64,000 bases of DNA from Niastella vici (GTDB taxonomy: Bacteria > Bacteroidota > Bacteroidia > Chitinophagales > Chitinophagaceae). The notes beneath the pieces are model-generated. The model worked only from the letters and a program-made list of their open reading frames with translations, did no database searches and was not told the origin of the DNA. This document shows, one piece after another, positions 27,227-35,767 of the stretch. Positions within the stretch are counted from its first letter, which is position 1. Every line of letters begins with the position of its first letter. Location: NCBI RefSeq assembly GCF_002077945.1, contig NZ_LVYD01000002.1, positions 310,001-374,000 on the forward strand, read 5' to 3'. The translations under genes and the position numbers were made by a program.

Positions 27227-28561
27227 CTAATTCCCATCAGGCTTCACTGCATTAACAAACGCACTTTGTGGCCAGAAAAAATTCCCCACCGCATCAGGAT
27301 GCGCCGGATCAAATTCGATTGTTGACTTTATCAGGTATTTTGCAACAGGCAGATTGGCCGCTACTATTCCTTTTACGATACACCGCGCCAGCTCATAGGC
27401 TCCATACGGACTGAAATGCGTATTATCGGCCAGGGCAGTTGTTTGCCCCGGAAAGGTATTGGCAGGATAATGCACAAATGCTTTGAGCGAAGTTTCAGGG
27501 CCCCAGGCTTCATACAATGTTTTGCTCATGGCGTTCAGATCTATCAACGCTACTTTTTCTTCCGCCGCTGTTTGCCGCATGGCCTCCGGGTAATCGCCCA
27601 GAGTATTAATAATATGACTGCTTGAATCAAAGTTGCGGCGGTGCATGGAGGTTACCAGCACGGGCGTCATACCCCTTTTGCGGGCTTCGGCGATCCATTC
27701 TTTCAGGGTTTGTTTATAGGTAGTAAAAGGATCGAGGTGATTGCCGCCGGGCTTTTGATCGTTATGCGTGAATTCTATAAACAAATAATCACCGGGTTTG
27801 GCCAGGCTCCATATTTTATCGAGGCGGCGTTCGCGGGCAAAGGCTTTCATGGTTTCACCCGATTCGGCATAATTGCCAATGGCAGTAACGTAAGGTTCAA
27901 AAAAACGCGGGATCATTTGCCCCCAGGCTGCCCAGGGCTCGCGGGCCTGATCAACCACTGTTGAATTCCCTGCCAGGAAAATAGTGGCAGCCACTTCATT
28001 GGGAACTATTTCCATTGCACATACTTTGGGCAGCGAATCATTGAACTCAATAGTTAACAGGTTATCCCAATGCAGGTAATCCGATTCACGCGATTTCAGC
28101 TTCACATTGCTGATCACTTTGTTATGATCATCTTTGATAACGCTGTCTTTTATATGAACTGTAAATGTTCTTGTAACCTGTTTGCCATTTTCGGTGCGAA
28201 TGTTCTCGAGCATCAGGCGGCGGCATTCGGCACGCACGGTGGTAGCAGAAGTTCCTTTGGCATCGCCCAGAATTAATTTTACATCATAATTACCATCGGG
28301 CAGCTTTACCGAAAAGTAAAAAGGCTTGTTGCTGGTAATGTAATCGCCGGTCAGGGCATTGCCGCCGCGGTCAATGGCCTCCACAGTTGATCCCTGATCG
28401 AACCCATAACCGGTTTTATAAGAGAATGCCGTAGTTGGCGTAACAGCGATATAGCCTTTGGCCGCTCTATCGGTACCAAAGTCGAATTTATAGCTGGTAG
28501 TTTGGGCCTGAATAGTAGCAACTGTGATGTTTAGTAACAAAGAAAACCAAAGTAATTTCAT
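27227..28561 (-). CDS. CE12 rhamnogalacturonan acetylesterase with N-terminal beta domain
   Basis: Two-domain deacetylase. 444 residues: signal peptide (about 1-19), an N-terminal galactose-binding/malectin-like beta domain (about 22-190), then an SGNH hydrolase domain. Block I reads AGNSTVVDQ (Ser about 200), so the Asp of the usual GDS is Asn; block III is FTHNDQ and the last block ADNTHFSPYG supplies the His. GNST at this place is, to my knowledge, seen in other Bacteroidota CE12 proteins, so activity is plausible. It is 16 bases after GH105. Confidence 0.85.
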   Translation of the reverse strand: MKLLWFSLLLNITVATIQAQTTSYKFDFGTDRAAKGYIAVTPTTAFSYKTGYGFDQGSTVEAIDRGGNALTGDYITSNKPFYFSVKLPDGNYDVKLILGDAKGTSATTVRAECRRLMLENIRTENGKQVTRTFTVHIKDSVIKDDHNKVISNVKLKSRESDYLHWDNLLTIEFNDSLPKVCAMEIVPNEVAATIFLAGNSTVVDQAREPWAAWGQMIPRFFEPYVTAIGNYAESGETMKAFARERRLDKIWSLAKPGDYLFIEFTHNDQKPGGNHLDPFTTYKQTLKEWIAEARKRGMTPVLVTSMHRRNFDSSSHIINTLGDYPEAMRQTAAEEKVALIDLNAMSKTLYEAWGPETSLKAFVHYPANTFPGQTTALADNTHFSPYGAYELARCIVKGIVAANLPVAKYLIKSTIEFDPAHPDAVGNFFWPQSAFVNAVKPDGN

Positions 28562-28577
28562 AGCAACCGTTCCTTAG

Positions 28578-29924
28578 TTATTTTTCGTATTGTAATGAAC
28601 TATCATTCATCTTAAATTTATCATTCTTCACCAACCTTATCATTTCGGCCCCCGCCAGCAACACCGGTCCATACCCATGTGCCGCATATACATTCACCGG
28701 GCGATGATAATAAAATGCCGGATCAAAACCCATACCGGTTCCTACACAAACACTTTCAACCTGCCCTGTAGCATTCACTTTTGTAGTAACAGCATTCCAG
28801 GCCAGCATGGCCATGGGGGCGTAGGCTTTGGCATCGAGCCAGCCCTTGTTACACGCATGGGCAATACAGTAAGCATAGATGGCCGTGGCCGATGTTTCGA
28901 GGTAAGAATCATTCCGGTTCAGCAGCTGATGCCAGAAACCCGACCCCGATTGCTGCGCCGCCAGTCCTTTTGCATGCGCCTGTAATTGCTGCAAAACAAA
29001 GGGCCGGCCGGGATGGTTCTCAGGCAACACATCCAGCAGTTCAACCATCGCCATAATGGCCCAGCCATTGGCGCGGCCCCAGTAGAACATGGGATGCGGG
29101 TTCATATCCTGCACCCAGCCATGCATGTACAAACCTTTTTCTTTATCGAACATGCGTTGCGAAAACTGCTTTATCTGTTTTACCGCATCATCGTAATAAC
29201 TGGTTTTACCGGTGAGCTTTCCCATTTGCGCCAGCGCCGGTACGCTCATATACAGATCATCTAACCAGATGGTATTTTTTTGCGGCCGGTTGCGTGCAAG
29301 GGTGCTATCGGGCAAACGAAATTCTTTCGTGCTGATGTAGTTCATGTAATTATCGATCAACGAACGCAGATCATTATTCAACCCACTGCGTGTGGCTTTG
29401 ATCATCGCCGCACATACCGCACCAACATCATCGAGCGCATGCGGTTCAATGGGCTGGCGAAATACATAATTGCCCTTCAATGATCCTTCGGCCACTTTCT
29501 TTTTGATGGCCGGCACCCATTTGGCAATAAACGACAGGCGTTGTTTAACGTAATCGTTGTACCGGGTATCGCCGCTGGTTTCAGCTGCCAGCAACATGCC
29601 ACTGTAAGTAACACCCCACTCATAAGCGGTGAGCCTGAAATCACCGGGTTTAATACCATAAGACGTATCAAACTGCGATGCATCGGTGACCTCCTGCCCT
29701 GTTTGCCGGTTGATCATTTGCGCCGGGGTAACCGCATCGAGATAGGTATATACTTTATCCAGCACCTTTTTAATATCGGCTTCGCTCATGGGGCCATAGG
29801 GCACCGGATAATCGGGCTGCAGCGCATGCAGGGGAGCGGTAACATCGTTGGCGGGTTTGCCCTGGGAGAAAGCAGCTGTTGCAGCCAGTAACGAAACCAT
29901 TAATGTGCCGGTAAATTTATTCAT
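28578..29924 (-). CDS. GH105-family unsaturated glucuronyl/galacturonyl hydrolase
   Basis: Second GH105 of the window. 448 residues with signal peptide (about 1-20). (alpha/alpha)6 barrel motifs include IEPHALDDVGAVCAAMI and IWLDDLYMSVPALAQMG, equivalent to the two catalytic-aspartate blocks, and MFYWGRANGWAIMAM. It is longer and clearly diverged from the first GH105 (9225-10355), suggesting a different oligosaccharide. Operon with the second CE12; a hairpin separates it from the rhamnose kinase gene upstream. Confidence 0.87.
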   Translation of the reverse strand: MNKFTGTLMVSLLAATAAFSQGKPANDVTAPLHALQPDYPVPYGPMSEADIKKVLDKVYTYLDAVTPAQMINRQTGQEVTDASQFDTSYGIKPGDFRLTAYEWGVTYSGMLLAAETSGDTRYNDYVKQRLSFIAKWVPAIKKKVAEGSLKGNYVFRQPIEPHALDDVGAVCAAMIKATRSGLNNDLRSLIDNYMNYISTKEFRLPDSTLARNRPQKNTIWLDDLYMSVPALAQMGKLTGKTSYYDDAVKQIKQFSQRMFDKEKGLYMHGWVQDMNPHPMFYWGRANGWAIMAMVELLDVLPENHPGRPFVLQQLQAHAKGLAAQQSGSGFWHQLLNRNDSYLETSATAIYAYCIAHACNKGWLDAKAYAPMAMLAWNAVTTKVNATGQVESVCVGTGMGFDPAFYYHRPVNVYAAHGYGPVLLAGAEMIRLVKNDKFKMNDSSLQYEK

Positions 29925-30048
29925 ATGGTGTAGTTAGTTCGTTAATTCCGAAAGTAATGGCCGCAATTTACTTTACAATCCTGTTCCCTCCTGAAAATAT
30001 CAATTCAATAACCGGGGGCAGACAGCCTGCGAAACCCTCCTTTTATCA

Positions 30049-30076
30049 AACTTCCCGTTTGGGCGGGACGTTTTTT
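30049..30076. terminator. Hairpin between the rhamnose kinase and GH105 genes
   Basis: AACTTCCCG and CGGGACGTT pair around TTTGGG with one mismatch; a T7 run follows on the plus strand. Both flanking genes are on the minus strand, where the hairpin is followed only by TTTGAT, so termination of the rha transcript here would be partial at best. Confidence 0.4.
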
Positions 30077-30083
30077 TATTTTC

Positions 30084-31478
30084 TTATTTCGCCGCCAGCT
30101 GGGCGCTGTATGATTTCAACTCAATGAGATCAGAGGAAGGAGCATGCCTGTTCCAGGCAGTATGACCAGCCAATGCAGCGCCTAACGCCGAAGCCTGGGC
30201 CATAGAGGCGGCATACACTTCATGGGTGGGAAATGCATTGGCCAGCAGGTTCATATAAATGGGGTTTTTGCTAAAGCCGCCATCTACAAAGATCTTTTTT
30301 ACCGGACTGTTATGCAGTACCAGGTTCAATGAAGCTACCTGCTGTGTCATAAGGTCGGCCATAAACTGGTGGTAGGCCGCTTCGTACGTGGGAAAACCAT
30401 TGAGGTCTCTTGCGCCAAAAGCCGATTCCTGCACCATGACGGTTTTACCGGCTTTGTTATCGGCAGCTGCGCCGGCAGACCCATTTACACCGGGTAAAAG
30501 GTCGGCATTGAAAGCAACTTTTTTGTAATGATCGGGCGGTACATTAAAATGGGTTGCCAGCCTTTTGGTTTGTTGTTCGTGCTCATACCCGGCAAACAGC
30601 CGCGATGCCTTGATGGGCTTGCCCCGGTATTCCATATAACACAAACAATCCTGTTGTAATTCTTCGTACGTAAGCCTGGTTTGGTTGAACGGGTTCAAAC
30701 TGATGCACCAGGTGCCGGTTGATAACAATACAAACGGTTCAGTGAAGTGGAACAGGTACGGGATCAGGGCGGCAGAGCTATCGTGCAGGCCTACCCCGGT
30801 TAACAGGGCCTGCCCCTGCCATTGCGAAGGCATTAATTGATCTGACGGGAAAATGGCCGCCAGCTTTTCATTGATGGCTTCGCGGTATATCCATTCGTGG
30901 TAATGGTTCTGCGGAAAATTCCATAAGCCGGTATGGCAGCCAATGCTGGTAATATCAGAATAAGCACGGCCCGTAACCAGGTAGCTCATGTATTGCGGCA
31001 AATGCAGCGAATAATGAATACGGTCGAACAGTTCGGGTTTCGTGTATTTCAGGCGGTACAGCTGCATGCCCGAGTTCAGGTTGCCCAACACCGGTGAAGC
31101 GGTATGAATAGAGAAGGCTATTTCGCCGCCGTATTTTTTGTAGAAATCCTCCTGCAGCCCGGCAGGGTAAGGCTTCAGGTAATTGTACAACGGAGCCACC
31201 GCCGTTCCTTCGCTATCGATATGCACAAAACTGGCGCCATAGGTGCTGAAGTTCAGCGCCCGCACCTGGTAGGTTGCATCCTGGAAAACCTGTTGCAAAC
31301 AACTACGCACCCAGTTGGTAAGGGCCGAAAGGTTTTCACAGGAATCACCATCCTCATCGATTACCTCGGGGAACTGCTCGCTTTTCTCGAGTACGATGTT
31401 ATACTGCTCATCAAAAAGGAATAACTTCTTATTGGTTTTGCCAATATCAAATATCGCTATGACGGGGATTCTACTCAT
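30084..31478 (-). CDS. FGGY-family kinase, probable L-rhamnulokinase
   Basis: Expected to phosphorylate L-rhamnulose to rhamnulose 1-phosphate. From ATG 31478 the protein has 464 residues and starts MSRIPVIAIFDIGKTNKK, the N-terminal phosphate-binding FGGY motif; the GTG at 31499 is less likely. FVDGGFSKNPIYMNLLAN and ASALGAALAG mark the C-terminal ATPase half. It is a divergent FGGY member, so identification rests on the gene neighbourhood of isomerase, mutarotase, aldolase and RhaT. Last gene of the rha set. Confidence 0.8.
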   Translation of the reverse strand: MSRIPVIAIFDIGKTNKKLFLFDEQYNIVLEKSEQFPEVIDEDGDSCENLSALTNWVRSCLQQVFQDATYQVRALNFSTYGASFVHIDSEGTAVAPLYNYLKPYPAGLQEDFYKKYGGEIAFSIHTASPVLGNLNSGMQLYRLKYTKPELFDRIHYSLHLPQYMSYLVTGRAYSDITSIGCHTGLWNFPQNHYHEWIYREAINEKLAAIFPSDQLMPSQWQGQALLTGVGLHDSSAALIPYLFHFTEPFVLLSTGTWCISLNPFNQTRLTYEELQQDCLCYMEYRGKPIKASRLFAGYEHEQQTKRLATHFNVPPDHYKKVAFNADLLPGVNGSAGAAADNKAGKTVMVQESAFGARDLNGFPTYEAAYHQFMADLMTQQVASLNLVLHNSPVKKIFVDGGFSKNPIYMNLLANAFPTHEVYAASMAQASALGAALAGHTAWNRHAPSSDLIELKSYSAQLAAK

Positions 31479-31524
31479 TAGGTTTCTATTATCACTCACT
31501 TGTAACCTCTGGAATATGGTAGAA

Positions 31525-31605
31525 CAGTTACAGGTTACAAGTTACAGGTTTCAGGAAGCATGTTAAACATCTATCCCTGTAACCTGAAACCTGTAACCTG
31601 CAACG
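31525..31605. repeat. Hairpin repeat of GTTACAGG words, rhaI-kinase junction
   Basis: The left arm (31525-31555) is built from GTTACAGG/GTTTCAGG words and the right arm (31576-31605) from CCTGTAACCTG words. They pair in several registers around a 20-base loop. It lies between two genes of one operon. Confidence 0.65.
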
Positions 31606-31611
31606 GCCTTT

Positions 31612-32886
31612 TTATAATCCTGTAGCAACAGTCTTTTGACCGCGCTCTTTAATTAAATTATCTCTCACTTTCAATTGACGGTACAATTGCAATGGTTGCA
31701 GTGCAGCCCCGGCCTGTAAACGGGCTTCGGCTACCAACGCACGTACATCGGTACGGTAGGCCTGTTGCAGAATTTCCTGCGCCCTGGCCACATCGCTTGC
31801 TTCCTGGGCGGCCTGCAATGCTTTTGTATCAACCAGCAACGCCTGTGCATAGGCGATCTTGATGGCCTCTACTGATTGCAACAGGTCTTCGAGCGGGTCT
31901 TTTACGTTGTGCGATGCATCTATCATCCAGCCGAGGTCGGTGGCATGTTGCATACCACGGGCATCCATACCTTCAACCAGCTCATTAAAGATCAGGAACA
32001 ACTGGTAAGGGTTGATGCTGCCTACAGTAAGGTCATCATCGCCATATTTTGAATCGTTGAAATGGAAACCTCCGAGCTTGCCTTCGCTTAACAACAGGGC
32101 TACTATTTGCTCAATGTTGGCATTGGGCAGGTGATGGCCCAGATCGACCAGCGTATAGGCTTTGGGCCCCAGTTTGCTGGCATACAACAGCGATTGTCCC
32201 CAGTCGCCAACGGTCATGGAATAAAAGTTTGGTTCGAAGGCTTTGTACTCAACGAACATCTTCCAGTTATTGGGCAGGGCGGCATAAATTTCCTGCAGGC
32301 TTTCGAGCGTGCGCTGAAATGCCTTACGAAAATTCAGCTGTCCGGGAAAGCAGCTGCCATCTGACAACCAAACGGTGATAGAATCGGAACCCAGTTCTAC
32401 CCCTTGTTTTATTACATCAATATTATGATCGATGGCCTGTTTGCGGGTTGCTTTATCAACGTGTTGCAGGGAACCGAATTTATAGCTATGCTTTTGATCG
32501 GGCTGGTCCTGGAAGGTGTTGGAGTTTACGGCATCGAAGCGCAAACCATGTTGAGCTGCCAGTGCTTTAATGGCTTTGGCATCTTGCGGAATATCCCAGG
32601 GAATGTGCAGCGAAATGGCGCCACCACTCTTGTTGAGCGAATGCAGCAGTCCCACATCTTCGATCTTTTCTTCGAGCGTGCGGGGTTCACCGCCACCACT
32701 GAAACGGCCGAAACGGGTTCCGCCCGTTCCCAATGCCCAGCTGGGAATGGCTATTTGAAAATCAACTAATTTTTTAAGGATGCAGTCTAAACCGGTAATA
32801 CCTTCTGCGGCAAAATCGAACCGGCGTTTATGTTCTTTAAGGAGACTATTATTAAACTCGTCTATTTTATATTTGTCTATTTGCAT
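31612..32886 (-). CDS. rhaI: L-rhamnose isomerase, Pseudomonas stutzeri type
   Basis: Interconverts L-rhamnose and L-rhamnulose. 424 residues, close to the 430-residue P. stutzeri enzyme, and not homologous in length or sequence to E. coli RhaA. TIM-barrel metal ligands can be seen in SITVWLSDGS, MFVEYKAFEPNFYS, DLGHHLPNANIEQI and HFNDSKYGDDDLTVG. Cytosolic. Placed between mutarotase and kinase genes with hairpin repeats on both sides. Confidence 0.9.
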   Translation of the reverse strand: MQIDKYKIDEFNNSLLKEHKRRFDFAAEGITGLDCILKKLVDFQIAIPSWALGTGGTRFGRFSGGGEPRTLEEKIEDVGLLHSLNKSGGAISLHIPWDIPQDAKAIKALAAQHGLRFDAVNSNTFQDQPDQKHSYKFGSLQHVDKATRKQAIDHNIDVIKQGVELGSDSITVWLSDGSCFPGQLNFRKAFQRTLESLQEIYAALPNNWKMFVEYKAFEPNFYSMTVGDWGQSLLYASKLGPKAYTLVDLGHHLPNANIEQIVALLLSEGKLGGFHFNDSKYGDDDLTVGSINPYQLFLIFNELVEGMDARGMQHATDLGWMIDASHNVKDPLEDLLQSVEAIKIAYAQALLVDTKALQAAQEASDVARAQEILQQAYRTDVRALVAEARLQAGAALQPLQLYRQLKVRDNLIKERGQKTVATGL

Positions 32887-32945
32887 ACAATCGTATTTTA
32901 GGAATATCTTTTACAAAACATGAGCCTCTTGCCACCAAAGATACC

Positions 32946-33047
32946 GAAGTAAGAAGTATGAGGTACGAAGTAGGAATACAAGCCGAAATCAATAGCGAGG
33001 TAAAACAATCAGCATCTTCTTACATCCTACCTCCTACTTCTTCTTAC
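32946..33047. repeat. About 100-bp hairpin element, copy 1 (downstream of rhaM)
   Basis: Arms of GAAGTAAGAAGT-type words (32946-32973) and their complements (33014-33047) enclose the loop GAAATCAATAGCGAGGTAAAACA. The same loop and arms recur at 33390-33489 in the same orientation. The right arm reaches the rhaM TAG stop. Confidence 0.75.
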
Positions 33048-33361
33048 TACGGCAAATAAAAAACCTCTTTCAACGGAATGCTCACAGGTGAGTTATCTGC
33101 ATTGCTTTCCATGATATCTTTCATGTAGGCCCACCATTTTTTCATAACGGGATGAGCGGATAAATTATCCAGCGCAGCCGGGTCATTGATGTTCAATACC
33201 CCGAACAGGCTGTTGGTGGTTTCATCCAGAAAGATCGAATATTCGCTAACGCCTGTTGCACGCAATAATGCCTCCAGTTCGGGCCATAAAGCATCATGAC
33301 GTTTTTTGTATTCAGCTTCCTGACCCTTGTATAAATTCATTTTGAATGCAACTCTAGGCAT
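33047..33361 (-). CDS. rhaM: L-rhamnose mutarotase
   Basis: Speeds alpha/beta anomer exchange of L-rhamnose for the isomerase. From the ATG at 33361 the protein is 104 residues, the exact length typical of RhaM, starting MPRVAFKMNLYKGQEAEY. KKRHDALWPELEALLRATGVSEYSIFLD and MKKWWAYMKDIME are family blocks with the catalytic His. In-frame sequence further upstream comes from the flanking hairpin repeat and is not coding. The gene is bracketed by two direct copies of a 100-bp element. Confidence 0.95.
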   Translation of the reverse strand: MPRVAFKMNLYKGQEAEYKKRHDALWPELEALLRATGVSEYSIFLDETTNSLFGVLNINDPAALDNLSAHPVMKKWWAYMKDIMESNADNSPVSIPLKEVFYLP

Positions 33362-33389
33362 AAAAATGTTTATTATCGAATATAGGAAA

Positions 33390-33489
33390 ACGAAGTAAGA
33401 AGTATGAAGTAAGAAATACAATTGAAATCAATAGCGAGGCTAAAACATTCAACCTCTTCTTACTTCTTACATCTTACCTCCTACTTCGG
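33390..33489. repeat. About 100-bp hairpin element, copy 2 (upstream of rhaM)
   Basis: Left arm 33391-33419, right arm 33456-33488, and loop GAAATCAATAGCGAGGCTAAAACA, differing from copy 1 by one inserted C. It fills the rhaD-rhaM junction and ends close to the rhaD stop. Confidence 0.75.
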
Positions 33490-33493
33490 AAAA

Positions 33494-35617
33494 TTATCTC
33501 ACAAAAGCAGTAGCTACCCCTCCATCTACATTGATCACATTCCCTGTTGATTTATTCAACAAACCACCGGTTACCGCGAAGCAGGCATTGGCAATGTCTT
33601 CAGGTAATATGATCTCGTTGAGCAAGGTACGTTTGGCATAGTAAGCAGGTAATTCTTCCACTTTAATGCCATAGGCTTTGGCACGGCCTTCGGCCCAGGC
33701 ACCTTCCCAGATCTTGCTGTCACTGATAACCGCATCGGGGTTCACCACGTTCACGCGAATGTGATCTTTACCCAGTTCGGCTGCATTGAGGCGGCTCAGG
33801 TGTAACTGGGCTGCTTTGGCAGAACCGTAACCGGCGTTGTTGGGACCGCTCATGAGGGCATTCTTGCTCACGATGTTGATCACATCGCCGCCGATAGCCT
33901 GTTTGCGCATCACATCAACACCAGCCTGGGTCATGAAGAACTGGCCTTTTACCAGTACATCATACAGAATATCCCAATCTTTTTCGGTGTGCTCTTCAAT
34001 GGGTTTTGAAATAGATAAACCAGCGCAGTTCACTACGATGTCGAGGCCGCCAAAAGCGAGGGCGGCAGCATCGCAGGCGCCCTTGATATCACTGGCTTTG
34101 GTAACATCCAGCACCACAGCGGCAAATACGTCTTTACCGTATGATTTGCTGAAATCTTCTTTTGCACCTTCCAGGCGTTGTGCATCATTGTCGTTGATGA
34201 TAACACAGGCGCCTTCGTCGGCAAATTTTTTGGCTATAGCTTTCCCTATTCCACCGGCGCTACCGGTGATAAGCGCAATGCGGCCCGATAAAGCTTTGGG
34301 CTTAGGCATACGTTGCAGCTTGGCTTCTTCCAGTAACCAGTATTCAATGTTAAAAGCTTCCTGACGGGGTAACGAAGTGTATGAGGAGATCGCCTCGGCA
34401 CCACGCATTACATTAATGGCATTGATGTAGAACTCGGCGGCCACACGGGCAGTTTGTTTATCTTTTGAGAAAGTGAACATACCTACGCCGGGGTACAGGA
34501 TCACCACCGGGTTGGGATCGCGCATAGCCGGGCTGTTAGCATGTTTGCAGGTATTGTAGTAGTCTGCATACATAGCGCGGTAGGCTTCAAATTGCGGCGT
34601 CAGTTTCTCTTTTATTTTGCTTACATCGCTCAACTCTTCGCCAGGCGTTAAGTTCAACACCAGCGGACTGATCTTCGTACGTAAGAAGTGATCGGGACAG
34701 CTGGTACCCATGGGTCCCAGTTTCTCCAGGTCTTTTGAGTTAATGAAGTTCAACACTCTTTCGTCATCGGTAAAATGACCAACCATTTTCTGGTAGCTTG
34801 AGCAAAAACCGCGCAGCACAGGCGCCAGCGCAGCCGCTTGTGATTTGCGTTGTTCAGCAGGCAGCGAAGTAACTTTGGCGCCACCGAAAACAGCTTTCTG
34901 TTTGCTTACTTTTTCTTCAATGTATTCAGCGCAACGCTCTATCACTTCCAGGGTGTTGATGTAGCTTTCATAAGCCGTATCGCCCCAGGTGAATAAACCA
35001 TGCGAACCAAGCATGATGCCGCGGATGCCGGGGTTTTCTTCGAGGCATTTGGCCAGCTTCAAACCAAGGTCAAAACCAGGGCGTTGCCATTCAACCCAGC
35101 CGATCGTTCCATTGAATAATTCCTGTGTTATTTTCTTACCATCCTTTGCAGCAGCAATAGCAATGGCTGCGTCGGGATGCAGGTGGTCGATGTGTTTGAA
35201 AGGAAGGAAACCATGTAATGGTGTATCGATAGAGGGCGCTTTTGAAGCCAGGTCAAAAATGCAATGGTTGAACAGCTCTACCATTTCATCTTCATGTTCT
35301 ATACCACGGTAAACGTTTTTCAGGCTGCGTAAACGATCAACATATAAGGCAGCAAGGCCACTTTTTTTCATAGTGCCCAGGTCGCCCCCCGACCCTTTGA
35401 TCCACATCACTTCAGTTTCTTTACCGGTTAAGGGGTCTTTAGCGATGGCCTTGCACGAAGTATTACCGCCACCATAATTGGTGAGACGCAGATCGGCGCC
35501 CAACAAATTACTCCGGTAAATTAACAAGGCTACTTCATCGCCCTTCAGGGAAGCCGCTTTGGCATCGTCCCACAAATAGCTTACATGCTTAAACTTTACT
35601 GCACTTGTTGCTGACAT
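33494..35617 (-). CDS. Bifunctional rhamnulose-1-phosphate aldolase/lactaldehyde dehydrogenase
   Basis: Fusion enzyme of the RhaEW/YuxG type. The N-terminal class II aldolase domain (about 1-420: GGGNTSCKAI, HPDAAIAIAA, GSHGLFTWG) splits rhamnulose 1-phosphate to DHAP and L-lactaldehyde. The C-terminal short-chain dehydrogenase (from about 435: TGSAGGIGKAIA, NCAGLS, YGSAKAAQ) oxidises lactaldehyde to L-lactate. 707 residues matches the family. The Tyr position of the SDR triad is in YGSAK. Second gene of the operon after rhaT. Confidence 0.93.
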   Translation of the reverse strand: MSATSAVKFKHVSYLWDDAKAASLKGDEVALLIYRSNLLGADLRLTNYGGGNTSCKAIAKDPLTGKETEVMWIKGSGGDLGTMKKSGLAALYVDRLRSLKNVYRGIEHEDEMVELFNHCIFDLASKAPSIDTPLHGFLPFKHIDHLHPDAAIAIAAAKDGKKITQELFNGTIGWVEWQRPGFDLGLKLAKCLEENPGIRGIMLGSHGLFTWGDTAYESYINTLEVIERCAEYIEEKVSKQKAVFGGAKVTSLPAEQRKSQAAALAPVLRGFCSSYQKMVGHFTDDERVLNFINSKDLEKLGPMGTSCPDHFLRTKISPLVLNLTPGEELSDVSKIKEKLTPQFEAYRAMYADYYNTCKHANSPAMRDPNPVVILYPGVGMFTFSKDKQTARVAAEFYINAINVMRGAEAISSYTSLPRQEAFNIEYWLLEEAKLQRMPKPKALSGRIALITGSAGGIGKAIAKKFADEGACVIINDNDAQRLEGAKEDFSKSYGKDVFAAVVLDVTKASDIKGACDAAALAFGGLDIVVNCAGLSISKPIEEHTEKDWDILYDVLVKGQFFMTQAGVDVMRKQAIGGDVINIVSKNALMSGPNNAGYGSAKAAQLHLSRLNAAELGKDHIRVNVVNPDAVISDSKIWEGAWAEGRAKAYGIKVEELPAYYAKRTLLNEIILPEDIANACFAVTGGLLNKSTGNVINVDGGVATAFVR

Positions 35618-35726
35618 AGTCTGATCTTTAATTTGTTCTTTTTATAATATTCATTGAAGGAATGTCACGGTTATCCCCAGCACCTGCCGGGACGGACGTG
35701 GCAAGCCTCTGTTCTATATAGACGTA

Positions 35727-35754
35727 CCAAAGTTTGTTTTCCCCTGAACTTTGG
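35727..35754. repeat. Stem-loop in the rhaT-rhaD junction
   Basis: CCAAAGTT and AACTTTGG are perfect 8-base arms around 12 bases. It is a different sequence from the other rha junction hairpins but occupies the equivalent place. Confidence 0.5.
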
Positions 35755-35767
35755 CATGTCTTTCTTT

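Noticed and set aside
33837-34364. A 175-codon open frame opposite the rhaD fusion gene
   Set aside because: Shadow of the SDR domain; no start signal or homology pattern.
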